A stretch of 47,818 nucleotides of DNA from NCBI RefSeq assembly GCF_003602005.1, contig NZ_QZWD01000023.1, positions 1-47,818 of the forward strand. The letters are read 5' to 3'. Below are positions 36,403-45,099 of the stretch, piece after piece. The position numbers were made by a program, and so were the translations under genes. Origin of the DNA: Salinisphaera sp. Q1T1-3 (GTDB lineage Bacteria > Pseudomonadota > Gammaproteobacteria > Nevskiales > Salinisphaeraceae). The notes beneath the pieces are model-generated. The model saw only the letters and a program-made list of their open reading frames with translations, made no database searches and had not been told where the DNA came from. Each line of letters opens with the position of its first letter. Position 1 is the first letter of the stretch.

Positions 36403-37194
36403 GTGGGCGATCTGATCAACGTGGTGCTGCTGGGCATCATCGAAGGCATTACAGAATTTCTGCCGATCTCAAGTACGGGTCATCTGCTGATCGCTGAGCG
36501 CTGGCTGGGCCAGCGCTCGGATCTGTTCAATATCGTGATCCAGGCCGGCGCCATCCTGGCGGTGTGCCTGATCTATCGGGCGCGGCTGGTACAACTGGCC
36601 ACCGGCTGGCGTGACCCCGGGGTGCGCGATTACCTGGCCAAGCTGGCCACGGCATTTCTGATCACGGCAGTTCTGGGGCTGATCGCGGTCAAGACCGGCT
36701 TCCAGCTGCCCACGGAAATCCACGGCGTGGCCTGGGCATTGATCATCGGCGGCATCTGGATGATCGGCGCCGAACAGATCGCCGCCCGGCGCCCCGAGTC
36801 GGCCCGCGTGACCTGGACGGTCGCTATCCTGGTCGGCCTGGCGCAGATGGTCGCCGGGCTGTTTCCGGGCACCTCACGTTCCGGAGCGACGATCTTCGTC
36901 GCACTACTGGCCGGCACCAATAATCGTAGTGCGGCCACCGAGTTCGCTTTTCTGGTGGGCATCCCGACGATGTTCGCGGCCAGCGGTTACGAGCTGCTCA
37001 AGCAACTGCATGCGCCGCATGCCGCCGCTCATGTGGACTGGACCGCGGTGAGCGTCGGTTTCATCGTCTCGACCATCGTGGCGTTTGTTGCCGTGAAATG
37101 GTTGCTGACGTTCATCCAGAGCCATCGATTCACGGCATTTGCGATCTATCGCATCATCTTCGGTGCGGCACTGTTGCTCTGGCTCGGCGCCTGA
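36403..37194 (+). CDS. uppP: Undecaprenyl-diphosphatase UppP (BacA)
   Basis: Integral-membrane enzyme that dephosphorylates undecaprenyl pyrophosphate to recycle the lipid carrier of cell-wall synthesis; overexpression of the family gives bacitracin resistance. The 263-residue protein has the two signature motifs EGITEFLPISSTGH and PGTSRSGATI and about seven hydrophobic segments. The GTG at 36403 gives the usual N-terminus (GDLINVVLLGIIEG) and follows AAAGGA; a GTG at 36373 is less likely. TGTAAGCT at 36365-36372 may be a -10. It may be co-transcribed with olsB. Confidence 0.95.
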   Translation: MGDLINVVLLGIIEGITEFLPISSTGHLLIAERWLGQRSDLFNIVIQAGAILAVCLIYRARLVQLATGWRDPGVRDYLAKLATAFLITAVLGLIAVKTGFQLPTEIHGVAWALIIGGIWMIGAEQIAARRPESARVTWTVAILVGLAQMVAGLFPGTSRSGATIFVALLAGTNNRSAATEFAFLVGIPTMFAASGYELLKQLHAPHAAAHVDWTAVSVGFIVSTIVAFVAVKWLLTFIQSHRFTAFAIYRIIFGAALLLWLGA

Positions 37195-37203
37195 TGCTCG
37201 ACA

Positions 37204-37252
37204 GAGCCGCCGGCTCGACAGGCGCGTGATTGACCACGGCCGGGCCCGGCCG
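37204..37252. repeat. GC stem-loop and palindrome between uppP and the response regulator
   Basis: GAGCC-GCC-GGCTC (37204-37216) and the perfect 16-bp palindrome CGGCCGGGCCCGGCCG (37237-37252) lie between convergent genes. They lack T tracts; a role in transcript termination or 3'-end protection is possible but unproven. Confidence 0.35.
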
Positions 37253-37286
37253 CGCGACATCAACGATCGTGCGAAGGCTGGGGCTG

Positions 37287-37712
37287 TCAGTCGCCGCTGG
37301 CAGCCACCGGCGAATCGAGCCGACCGGCATGATTCGTCGCGGCGGGCGTCGCCGTCACCAGATCCAGCAGATGCTCCGGATCGAAGGGCTTGCGCAGGAA
37401 CGACATCGCACGCGGCCCCGGTGAGGCGAGTGCTTCAGGGCCGTGCTGGCCGCTCATCAGCACCAGATTGACCAACGGCGTCTCCGCGGCCTGCTGCCGG
37501 CAGAGCGACTCGCCGCTCATGCCCGGCAGAACCCAGTCGATGATCAGGCAATCGAAAGCCGCGCCGGCCGCCGAAGCGCGGAGGAAATCCTCGGCCGAGG
37601 CAAACCGCTCCGCGCCGAATCCGTCCGATGCCAGCAGCGACAGCACGGAGGCTGCAAAGCCGTCGTCGTCCTCGATCACCGCGATCCGTGTCGTCTTTCG
37701 CATCGATGGCAT
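37287..37712 (-). CDS. Single-domain response regulator
   Basis: Stand-alone receiver domain of 141 residues with no output domain. It has the acidic pocket IEDDDG, the phospho-acceptor Asp in CLIIDWVLPGMSG (residue 59 counting from the ATG at 37712, or 56 from the ATG at 37703), the conserved Ser in LVLMSGQ, and Lys in FLRKPFD. A 20-residue tail follows. The frame remains open far upstream through the MITE-like repeat, but the receiver fold begins at RIAVIEDDD. It is divergent from a soluble histidine kinase and is its likely partner; downstream action must be through protein contact or phosphotransfer. Confidence 0.85.
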   Translation of the reverse strand: MPSMRKTTRIAVIEDDDGFAASVLSLLASDGFGAERFASAEDFLRASAAGAAFDCLIIDWVLPGMSGESLCRQQAAETPLVNLVLMSGQHGPEALASPGPRAMSFLRKPFDPEHLLDLVTATPAATNHAGRLDSPVAASGD

Positions 37713-37986
37713 GACCTGGACTGCTCGATTGGAAAAGTGGCCACCCGTGTCTGACATACCGGGCGGTGAACCGCCGGCATCCGGCGTCTCGCAAGGTGCA
37801 ATCCGGACGACCGCGCCCAGCGACGCGCCCCAAGACTGCCGCAATAGACAAATGACTGCACGTGAGCCGCCTTGTCCCGATGCATCCTGACGGAGTTCCC
37901 ACACGACCCGGATACGGGAAAACGCATAGAGCCGGCGCGACGCACCGCCCGGCCTTGGTTGGGCTGTCGAGCCTATGCAATCTCCC

Positions 37987-38232
37987 CTAGGGCGTGTTGA
38001 GGTTTCGTGCGAGTCCGCGCCAAACGCTGTTTTGCGGCAAGACGAGGCATAGCAGGCATAGCGTGTCATTCTGCGCCAGCGTGCTAGAACGCTGGATTGC
38101 CGTCGTATTTTTGATTTTTGGGCGCAACCCGACGGGACGGCGATCATTTTTCCACAATCCGGCGTTGTCGTTCGCGACGCGAGAATGACGGCCGTACGCG
38201 CCCGATGCCTTGTCTTGCGAAAACAGGCCTTA
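37987..38232 (-). mobile_element. MITE-like repeat, copy B (inverted, degenerate distal end)
   Basis: Starts CTAGGGCGTGTTGAGGTTTCG and matches the reverse complement of copy A closely to about 38130, including the CCAGCG...CGCTGG-type core. After that it diverges. A shortened end resembling the terminal repeat (AAACAGGCCTTA, 38221-38232) may mark the other boundary, but this is uncertain. It lies in the intergenic region between the response regulator and the histidine kinase. Confidence 0.7.
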
Positions 38233-38427
38233 ACATGAATACCCGAGACGTCGGCGCGATTGAGGTCGATACGGCGATGCCCGCCGCCCCCGTCCGGCAA
38301 CAACACGCCCGGCGCTGGCCCGCAGGCAGCCGGATTGGCAATATTCACCGCAAGACGGACTTGCCGATCGCCCGTGCCGGGTACGGCTGATTTCGACGCA
38401 TGAACAACCCAGAGGGAGACCACCGGC

Positions 38428-39591
38428 ATGGCATCGGAAACGTTCGAGCCGACAGAGGACGCCGCATACGTCCATCGACAGCTGCAACTTCTGGCCGACA
38501 TCTCCGATCAGGCCGTGGCCTATCTCGATACACGACGCCGGTTCCGGCTCACGAATACCGAGTTCGATCGACGCTTCGGCGAACCGCCGAAAAATCGTCA
38601 TGCCGGGGATTTCTTCGAGGGGGTGTGCTCCCCGGCCGTCGACGAATATCTCAAGCGCGCCGTCGATTCCGGCGAAAGCCTCAAGGCCCAGCTCGATTGC
38701 AGCAGCCCGGAGGGCGGTGGTACCGATCGTCTACGGCTCAAGGCCGTGCCGCATCTCAACGAGGGCACTGTCGTCGGCGTCTTCGTCAGCTTCCACGAAA
38801 CCGAAACGCGGCACTCGAGCGAAACCACGGACGATCACGGCCCTCTCGACCCGGCGGATGCGCTTCGCGATCATCGCGAACGCATGGCCCGGCTCGGCGA
38901 AATGGCCGCGGGGCTCACGCACGAGATTCGACAACCGCTGGCCGCGATCATCAATTATGCGGGCGTGCTCAAACGCCGGCTGCGCAATGACCCCGCGGCG
39001 GAGGCAATCACCGGCCTCGCCGACCATATCGTGAGCCAGGCGCGGCGGGCCGACAACATCGTGGCCAGCGCACGCAGCATGGCCGGCAAGGGCAAGACGC
39101 CTCGCATCGAATTCGACATCATGCGGGTGGTCGAGGATTGCATGGGCCTGGTCGAGCGTCGCGCCCGCAAACTCGATGTCGATATCCGCATCGGCAGTCA
39201 AGCAAAACTGCCGACGCTTCAGGGCAACCCGCATCAGGTCGAACAGATTCTCGTCAACCTGCTCAACAACGCGCTGGATGCCATGAACGATGCCGACAAA
39301 CGCGTGCTGAGCATCGACGTCGACACCGTGGCCAGCACTGACACGGTGCGCGTTCGCGTCAGCGATACCGGCCCGGGCATCGACGCCGACCGAGCTCAGC
39401 GCATCTTCAACAGCATGGAGACCACCAAACACGACGGCATGGGTATGGGGCTGTCAATCTCCCGTGCGCTGGCCGAAAGCCACGACGGCAAACTGTGGCT
39501 TGACACCCAGGCCGCCGAAGGCGCTTGCTTCGTACTCGATCTGCCACTGGCTCTGGCCGAGATCCCCGACACACAGACAGTCTCGGCCTGA
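38428..39591 (+). CDS. Soluble PAS-type sensor histidine kinase
   Basis: Cytoplasmic sensor kinase of 387 residues with no membrane segment. A PAS-like input domain covers about 15-130 (ISDQAVAYLDTRRRFRLTN). The HisKA dimerisation domain has the phospho-acceptor His165 in LTHEIRQPLAAIINYAGVL, the pattern of the FixL/DctB/NtrB-type HPK4 group. The HATPase domain shows the N box QILVNLLNNALDAM, G1 DTGPGID and G2 GMGMGLSISRAL. GAGGGAGA precedes the ATG. The cue is unknown; a cytoplasmic ligand or redox signal is expected. The divergent single receiver is the obvious partner. Confidence 0.88.
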   Translation: MASETFEPTEDAAYVHRQLQLLADISDQAVAYLDTRRRFRLTNTEFDRRFGEPPKNRHAGDFFEGVCSPAVDEYLKRAVDSGESLKAQLDCSSPEGGGTDRLRLKAVPHLNEGTVVGVFVSFHETETRHSSETTDDHGPLDPADALRDHRERMARLGEMAAGLTHEIRQPLAAIINYAGVLKRRLRNDPAAEAITGLADHIVSQARRADNIVASARSMAGKGKTPRIEFDIMRVVEDCMGLVERRARKLDVDIRIGSQAKLPTLQGNPHQVEQILVNLLNNALDAMNDADKRVLSIDVDTVASTDTVRVRVSDTGPGIDADRAQRIFNSMETTKHDGMGMGLSISRALAESHDGKLWLDTQAAEGACFVLDLPLALAEIPDTQTVSA

Positions 39592-39708
39592 CCACCACCC
39601 AACAGGCCAGCCCGTCAACGTTCGTTGCATCGGTCGTACGACCACAGGCACCCGATCACGGTGGATGACCGGCGCGACGCGATCAGGCGGGTGCCAGAGC
39701 TGCCCGCG

Positions 39709-40035
39709 TCATCCCACGAGCACCAGCGCCAACGTCGCAATCCCCAGCAGTATCGTGCCGAGCGTCAGGCTGCCGACCACCCCGGGCGCGGCCAGCGGAG
39801 ACGGCAACGGCCGTTGCACGAGAACCCGTCGACGGCGCCGGCTCATCGTCAGCGTCAACACGAACAACGCGAGCGCCAGGCCCACGGCGATCCCCTGGAG
39901 CCACAGCGGCCCCGTCAGACGATGCTGCATCAGCAGCAGACCGCCGTTGACCGCACAGGAGAGTGCTGTGCGTGACCAGGACAGATCGGTACGCTCGGCC
40001 TGCAGTCCATCCTGGGATACGACCGGATCCGACAT
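39709..40035 (-). CDS. yidG: DUF202 membrane protein, YidG-like
   Basis: Inner-membrane protein of 108 residues with three predicted helices. The N-terminal GLQAERTDLSWSRTALS is the DUF202 signature (family pattern LQPERTSLAWFRT in E. coli YidG). No catalytic residues are evident and its function is unknown. It overlaps the yidH-like gene by one base of the ATGA junction, in the same order as yidH-yidG in E. coli. The pair is divergent from cyoABCD. Confidence 0.85.
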   Translation of the reverse strand: MSDPVVSQDGLQAERTDLSWSRTALSCAVNGGLLLMQHRLTGPLWLQGIAVGLALALFVLTLTMSRRRRRVLVQRPLPSPLAAPGVVGSLTLGTILLGIATLALVLVG

Positions 40036-40403
40036 CACGCGCCGTTGACACCGTATGTCAGCGCAAACGCCATGATCAGCACCCCGACGATGACCACGCC
40101 GCCGGCCAGCAACCACGGCAATAACGTCGAGGGCAGTGGTGCATCACACCGCATGGCCCTCTGGGCCGACCGCCATCGCAGCGCGCTGCCGGCAACCACC
40201 GCCACACTCAATATCGCCAGCATGGCCGCCAGCAGCTCACGGGCATGGGGAATACCGAAATCGGGCACCAGCTGCGTGATGGCCACTGCCCCGGCCAGCA
40301 ACGCCAGCGCGGTCCGGATCCAGGCGAGAAAAGTCCGCTCGTTGGCCAGCGTGAACCGATAATCGGGCTCGTGCTCCTTGGCCGGTTCGTCGGATTCGCT
40401 CAT
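40035..40403 (-). CDS. yidH: DUF202 membrane protein, YidH-like
   Basis: Inner-membrane protein of 122 residues. DYRFTLANERTFLAWIRTALALLAG near the N-terminus is nearly the YidH signature, followed by two more helices and a short loop with AQRAMRCDAPLP. It starts at the ATG at 40403; the frame is open upstream but without homology. An FNR/ANR-like palindrome lies about 45 bp upstream. The function of YidH and YidG is unknown; having two unequal paralogues in one operon suggests a hetero-oligomer. Confidence 0.87.
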   Translation of the reverse strand: MSESDEPAKEHEPDYRFTLANERTFLAWIRTALALLAGAVAITQLVPDFGIPHARELLAAMLAILSVAVVAGSALRWRSAQRAMRCDAPLPSTLLPWLLAGGVVIVGVLIMAFALTYGVNGA

Positions 40404-40801
40404 GCGTTGCTGGAATATCGATATGCCTTGACGCTTAGTATGCGGCCTGATCCGGATCACGCCCAAACGCCACCACAACCAGCCCGACCGCGTCATGCGG
40501 TGCGACGGCTGGATCGCACCGCCCACGACACATCAAGTGATCCCCGCGCCAGGGCTCGCGCACCGGTGCATCGAGGCCGGTGACGCGGTGGCCGACCACC
40601 ATCCGCCAATGGACGACCGGCGCGATCTATAGCACTATGAACACCCGCTGACGCATCCGACTAAGGTCTAACAGCGTAAGCGAGACAGGCGCAAGGAGAA
40701 CGGTTGCGCGACACCGCCGCGATCGGTGGCATCGAAAGCCGTTCGCCCGACGCCCGAGATGCGGTCGCCCGGCGGCCGGCTTCGCTCAACCGTGGAATCG
40801 T
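40404..40801. other. Divergent regulatory region of yidHG and cyoABCD
   Basis: No gene in these 398 bp. CTGATCCGGATCAC at 40447-40460 is a palindrome that matches the FNR/ANR site (TTGAT-N4-ATCAA) at 8 of 10 half-site positions. TATAGC at 40628-40633 could be a -10 for cyoA but lacks a convincing -35; the leader would be about 165 nt. Confidence 0.45.
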
Positions 40802-41842
40802 GTGTCCATGAAAATAGGTAATCTAAGCTCCGGACTCAGGGCCTTTCTGGGGCTGCTGCTGATCGCCGTTCTGGCCGGCTGCAGCAATAGTCCCGTCCAG
40901 GATCCGCTGTGGTTTCTTCATCCCAACGGCCCGATCGCGCGCGCATCGATCTACTATCTCGTCGTCGATGTCCTGCTGCTGCTGATCATCATCGTTCCGG
41001 CCACCGCCCTGGTGATCTGGACGTTCTGGCGCTATCGGCGCGGTGGCGGCGGCGAATATGACCCGACGTACAACCACTCGATTCCGATCGAAGTCATCGT
41101 CTGGGGCATTCCTCTGCTTCTGGTCGCTGTGCTGTCCTACTTCAGCTATCAGGGCGTCAAGGATGTCGAGCCTTATAGTCCGCAGGCGCTCGACTCTGTC
41201 ACGGCCAAGAATGGCGGTCAGAAACCGTTGCATATCGACGTCATCTCGACCGACTGGCAGTGGCTGTTCATCTATCCCGATCAGCACGTCGCCCTGGCCA
41301 ACCGCCTGGTGGTGCCGACCGGACGCAAGATCGAGATGGATCTGACGTCCACGACCGTGACCAACGACTTCTACGTGCTCAAGGTCGTCAACCAGATCTA
41401 CATGATGCCGGGGATGCGCACCAAGCATAATTTCTATGTCGAGCGTCCCGGCACTTACCAGGGCTTCTCGACCGAGTTCTCCGGGCCCGGTTTCTCGTGG
41501 ATGAACTACAAGATGCAGGTCGTCAAGCCGAAGCAGTTCGACCAGTGGGTCCAGCGCGCTCAGGCCTCCGGCAACCGCATGCACTGGCAACAGTTCCTCC
41601 AGTTCGCACAGCCGACGATCAACACCGGCAACGCCTGGAAGATGTACAGCGATGTCGAACCGAATCTGCTGCGCAAGACCATCCACGCGGTCAACACGGG
41701 TCAGCTGAACATCAAGTGGCCGATGCGGTTCTCCGAAGAGATGACGTCGCCGGAATTCGAGCAACGCTTCGGCACGGGTGACGCAGAGTCGAGCCCGGAC
41801 GGCACGACCGCCGACGAGCCCCAGAACACTCCCGATCGATAA
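40802..41842 (+). CDS. cyoA: Cytochrome bo3 ubiquinol oxidase subunit II
   Basis: Subunit II of the heme-copper quinol oxidase. The 346-residue protein has a lipoprotein signal ending in VLAGC (Cys near residue 27), two transmembrane helices (about 47-70 and 90-110), a periplasmic cupredoxin domain (ISTDWQWLFIYPD, MMPGMRTKHNFYVERPG) and a C-terminal COX-ARM helix pair. The cupredoxin lacks CuA cysteine ligands, as expected for a quinol rather than cytochrome c oxidase. The start is GTG at 40802, with ATG at 40808 as the alternative. Confidence 0.95.
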   Translation: MSMKIGNLSSGLRAFLGLLLIAVLAGCSNSPVQDPLWFLHPNGPIARASIYYLVVDVLLLLIIIVPATALVIWTFWRYRRGGGGEYDPTYNHSIPIEVIVWGIPLLLVAVLSYFSYQGVKDVEPYSPQALDSVTAKNGGQKPLHIDVISTDWQWLFIYPDQHVALANRLVVPTGRKIEMDLTSTTVTNDFYVLKVVNQIYMMPGMRTKHNFYVERPGTYQGFSTEFSGPGFSWMNYKMQVVKPKQFDQWVQRAQASGNRMHWQQFLQFAQPTINTGNAWKMYSDVEPNLLRKTIHAVNTGQLNIKWPMRFSEEMTSPEFEQRFGTGDAESSPDGTTADEPQNTPDR

Positions 41843-41856
41843 GGGCGGCAGACACT

Positions 41857-43956
41857 ATGTTTATGGACGTACAAGGACCATCGAACGCGCTGTTCGGGCG
41901 CCTGCCGATGATCCTCGACCTGCACTACAACAATCCGTGGATCATGTTCGCCTTCGCCCTCGTGGTGATCGGTGGCATCGGTACGGTAGCCGCCCTGACC
42001 TACTTCAAGAAGTGGGGCTGGCTCTGGCATGACTGGCTGACGACGGTCGATCACAAGAAGATCGGCATCATGTACATCATCGTCGGCCTGATCATGCTGT
42101 TCCGCGGCTTCTTCGAGGCCGCCATGATCCGGACCCATCAGGCGATGGCCGTCGGCCCGGATTCTCCCGGCTTTCTGGGTGCCGTCCACGGCTATCTGAC
42201 CCCATTCCATATCAGCGAGATTTTCACCGTGCACGGCACGCTGATGATCCTGCTCGCGGTCACGCCGATCCTCGTGGGTTTCATGAACCTGATCGTGCCG
42301 ATCCAGATCGGCGCCCGGGACATGGCCTATCCGTTTCTCAACGCCGTCGGCCTGTGGCTGACCACCGCCGCGGCCGCGCTGTGCATGATCTCACTGTTCG
42401 TCGGCTCGTTCTCGCATGCCGGCTGGGTGGGCCTGACACCCCTGACACAGCTCGATCATTCACCGGGCGTGGGGGTCGACTACTGGATATGGCTGATACA
42501 GATCAGCTCGATCGGCAGTACGTTGGGCGCGCTGAACCTGATCGCCACGATCCTCAAGATGCGCGCCCCGGGCATGTCGTTGATGCGCATGCCGATCTTC
42601 TCCTGGACGACGCTGGCCACCAACATCATCGGCCTGACCTCGTTCCCGTTGCTGACCGTAGCCCTGTTCCTGCTGACCCTGGATCGCTACATCGGCACGC
42701 ATTTCTTCACCGCCGACGGCGGTGGCAACTTCATGATGTACACCAACCTGTTCTGGCTCTGGGGCCACCCGGAGGTGTACTTCGTCGTTCTGCCGGCCTT
42801 CGGCTTTTTGTCGGAAATCATCCCGACGTTCTCGGAAAAGCCGTTGTTCAACCACACCAGCATGATCGCCGCGACCATGGGTATCGCCGGCGTCTCCTGG
42901 CTCGTCTGGCTGCACCATTTCTTCATCATGGGCGCCGGCCCCGAGGTCAATACCTTCTTCTCGGTGGCCACGATGCTGGTCGGCATCCCGACCGGCGTGA
43001 AGGTCTTCAACTGGGCCTTCACCATGTACAAGGGTCGCGTGCGGCTCGAGACCCCGATGCTCTGGGCCCTGGGCGCGGTGCTGCTGCTGATCGGCGGCGG
43101 TATGACCGGCATGATGCTGGCCATCCCGGCGATCAACTATGTCTCGCATAACAGCGTGTTCGTGGTCGCCCATTTCCACAACATGTTCCTGATCATCGCC
43201 TTCGCGATCTTCGGGGCCGTGACGTACTGGTGGCCCAAGGCCTTCGGTTTCCGTCTCGACGAGCGCCTTGGCCACATCTTCTTCTGGTTGTTCTGGGCCG
43301 GCTCAGTGTTCGTCTTCGTGCCGATGTATGCGCTGGGCTTTCTGGGCATGACGCGACGTCTCGACTACATCGCGCATCCGTCCTGGTGGCCGCTGCTGGC
43401 ACTGGAAGTGGTAGGCATTGCGCTCTACATCGCCTCCGTTGCCGCCTTCGTGCTCCAGATCTATGTGTCTTTCCGGGATCGCGAACGCAATAAGGTCACG
43501 ACCTCGGACGCCTGGGAGACTTCGCGTAGCCTCGAGTGGGCCGCACACTGCCCGCCGTCGTTCTACAACTTCGCGGCAACGCCGATCGTCCATTCCAACG
43601 ACGAGTGGGCCTGGCGTCGTGAACACGGCGTGACGAGCGTGGTACCGGAGAAATACACATCGATCCACATGCCGAAGAACTCGATGGTTCCGGTCGTGCT
43701 GGGTGTGCTGTTCATCATCTTCGGCTTTGCCGGCACGTGGCGTATCGGCTGGATGTTCTTCGGCTCGATCATCGCCATCACGGCGGTGTTGATCTTCCGG
43801 ATGTTCCAGAAGGACATCGACTACAACATCCCGGCCGAGGACGTCGAAGCCTACGAGCGCGAGAAGCTCAAGTCCGTGGATCGCGCCGCACAGGACAACG
43901 TCCATCAGACCGGCGAAATGGGCGATGCCGGAACCGACAGCCCGGCCCACGGCTAG
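41857..43956 (+). CDS. cyoB: Cytochrome bo3 ubiquinol oxidase subunit I
   Basis: Catalytic subunit with low-spin heme, heme-CuB centre and proton channels. The 699-residue protein is a little longer than E. coli CyoB (663). Ligands and channel residues are visible: heme His in FTVHGTLMI, CuB His and channel Glu in WGHPEVYF, the His pair in WLHHFFIMG, K-channel Lys in IPTGVKVFNW, D-channel Asp in QIGARDMAYP, and AHFHNMF with the two remaining heme His. It lies 14 nt after cyoA. Confidence 0.98.
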   Translation: MFMDVQGPSNALFGRLPMILDLHYNNPWIMFAFALVVIGGIGTVAALTYFKKWGWLWHDWLTTVDHKKIGIMYIIVGLIMLFRGFFEAAMIRTHQAMAVGPDSPGFLGAVHGYLTPFHISEIFTVHGTLMILLAVTPILVGFMNLIVPIQIGARDMAYPFLNAVGLWLTTAAAALCMISLFVGSFSHAGWVGLTPLTQLDHSPGVGVDYWIWLIQISSIGSTLGALNLIATILKMRAPGMSLMRMPIFSWTTLATNIIGLTSFPLLTVALFLLTLDRYIGTHFFTADGGGNFMMYTNLFWLWGHPEVYFVVLPAFGFLSEIIPTFSEKPLFNHTSMIAATMGIAGVSWLVWLHHFFIMGAGPEVNTFFSVATMLVGIPTGVKVFNWAFTMYKGRVRLETPMLWALGAVLLLIGGGMTGMMLAIPAINYVSHNSVFVVAHFHNMFLIIAFAIFGAVTYWWPKAFGFRLDERLGHIFFWLFWAGSVFVFVPMYALGFLGMTRRLDYIAHPSWWPLLALEVVGIALYIASVAAFVLQIYVSFRDRERNKVTTSDAWETSRSLEWAAHCPPSFYNFAATPIVHSNDEWAWRREHGVTSVVPEKYTSIHMPKNSMVPVVLGVLFIIFGFAGTWRIGWMFFGSIIAITAVLIFRMFQKDIDYNIPAEDVEAYEREKLKSVDRAAQDNVHQTGEMGDAGTDSPAHG

Positions 43957-43973
43957 TCACGGAGTAGCAAGCA

Positions 43974-44606
43974 ATGTCTATTGATCAGAACAAGGTCTCG
44001 GACACCAGCGATATCCAGCTCTATGCCACCGAGCCGGATCATCACGACTCGATCAGTCTGCGCTCGATCGGTTTCTGGCTCTACATGATGAGCGACGCCA
44101 TGATATTCGCCGGGCTGTTCGCAGCCCACGGCGTGTATCTAAACGCCTACGGCACCAGCGACATCACGGCCGGCGACGTCATCGAACCGGTGACAGCGCT
44201 GCTGCCGACCCTCATCCTGATGCTCAGCGTGCTGCTGTTCGGCTTTGCCAGCGTCGCCCTGTCGCGCGAGGACAAGGCCGGCACGCTGCGCTGGATGGGG
44301 GCCTCGCTGGCACTCGGCGTGTTCTTCCTGCTCGACGAGGCCGCGGAATTCGCACGGCTGGCGCTTGACGGCGCCACGCCGCAGGCCAGCGCCTTTCTCT
44401 CGGACTTCTGGACACTGATCTGGGTCCACGGCGCGCATGTCTTCTTCGGCCTCATCTGGATGGCCGCACTGATGATCCAGATCGCGCGTGATGGTTTCAC
44501 CGAAGGCAGCGTCGGGCGTTTCATCAACCTGCGTATCTTCTGGTTCTTCCAGGCCCTGATCTGGGTCTGTGTCTACACCTTCGTCTATCTCATGGGAGTC
44601 AGCTGA
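43974..44606 (+). CDS. cyoC: Cytochrome bo3 ubiquinol oxidase subunit III
   Basis: Five-helix membrane subunit of 210 residues. Typical segments are SIGFWLYMMSDAMIFAGLFA near the N-terminus, the helix with LLDEAAEFARLA, and WVHGAHVFFGLIWM. The C-terminus FFQALIWVCVYTFVYLMG is characteristic of CyoC. It starts 17 nt after cyoB with AGGAG-like sequence (GGAGTAGC) upstream, and its stop overlaps the cyoD ATG. Confidence 0.96.
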   Translation: MSIDQNKVSDTSDIQLYATEPDHHDSISLRSIGFWLYMMSDAMIFAGLFAAHGVYLNAYGTSDITAGDVIEPVTALLPTLILMLSVLLFGFASVALSREDKAGTLRWMGASLALGVFFLLDEAAEFARLALDGATPQASAFLSDFWTLIWVHGAHVFFGLIWMAALMIQIARDGFTEGSVGRFINLRIFWFFQALIWVCVYTFVYLMGVS

Positions 44607-44953
44607 TGGCACACCACGACCAACATCCGCTCGATCATCCCGAGGTTCAGGCCAGCAGCACGCCGAAATACGTCTTCGCCTTCATCCTGGCGATGGGCGT
44701 CATGATCGCGTCGTGTCTGATCACGGTCGTCGGGGACATGAGCCAGCTGGCCACCCTGACCTGGATCGGCGTACTCGCCCTGATCGCCGTCATCGGACAG
44801 CTGTATTTCCTGTTCAAGCTCGATACGTCGAAGGCCATGATCTGGCACACGGTTTCTGCCGCGGCCACGATACCGCTGTTCTTCATCGCGATCGTGCTGA
44901 CCATCTGGATGTTCCATCATCTTGAGATGCGCGTCATGCTCGGCGCCGGTTAG
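44606..44953 (+). CDS. cyoD: Cytochrome bo3 ubiquinol oxidase subunit IV
   Basis: Small three-helix subunit of 115 residues needed for assembly of the CuB centre in E. coli. A His-rich N-terminus (AHHDQHPLDHPEV) precedes the helices, with TPKYVFAFILAMGVMIAS, LYFLFKLDTS and LTIWMFHHLEMRVM as conserved features. It is coupled to cyoC through TGATG. A strong terminator follows, so cyoE (heme O synthase) is not part of this operon. Confidence 0.94.
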   Translation: MAHHDQHPLDHPEVQASSTPKYVFAFILAMGVMIASCLITVVGDMSQLATLTWIGVLALIAVIGQLYFLFKLDTSKAMIWHTVSAAATIPLFFIAIVLTIWMFHHLEMRVMLGAG

Positions 44954-44978
44954 CCTCGCGCGGCCGGTCCGCCGTTTG

Positions 44979-45013
44979 AAAACCCCGCCCGGGTAAACCG
45001 GGCGGGGTTTTTT
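44979..45013 (+). terminator. Intrinsic terminator after cyoD
   Basis: The stem AAACCCCGCCCGG / CCGGGCGGGGTTT with a 5-nt loop is followed by Ts, about 25 nt after the cyoD stop codon. The A run on the left may also let it act on the convergent symporter transcript. Confidence 0.9.
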
Positions 45014-45049
45014 GTGCCCGTGAGGCGCGCACGATCAGACCGATCGACG

Positions 45050-45068
45050 GGCGGACCACCGGTCCGCC
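45050..45068. repeat. Small stem-loop downstream of the symporter gene
   Basis: GGCGGACC-ACC-GGTCCGCC, perfect 8-bp arms, 32 bp beyond the symporter stop codon and without a T tract. Confidence 0.3.
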
Positions 45069-45099
45069 GCTGCCCATACACAATGATGACGCGGCCGGC

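Noticed and set aside
37713-38501. N-terminal extension of the response-regulator frame through the repeat element
   Set aside because: The receiver fold starts at the ATG at 37703/37712; the extension crosses a mobile repeat and the kinase start and has no domain character.
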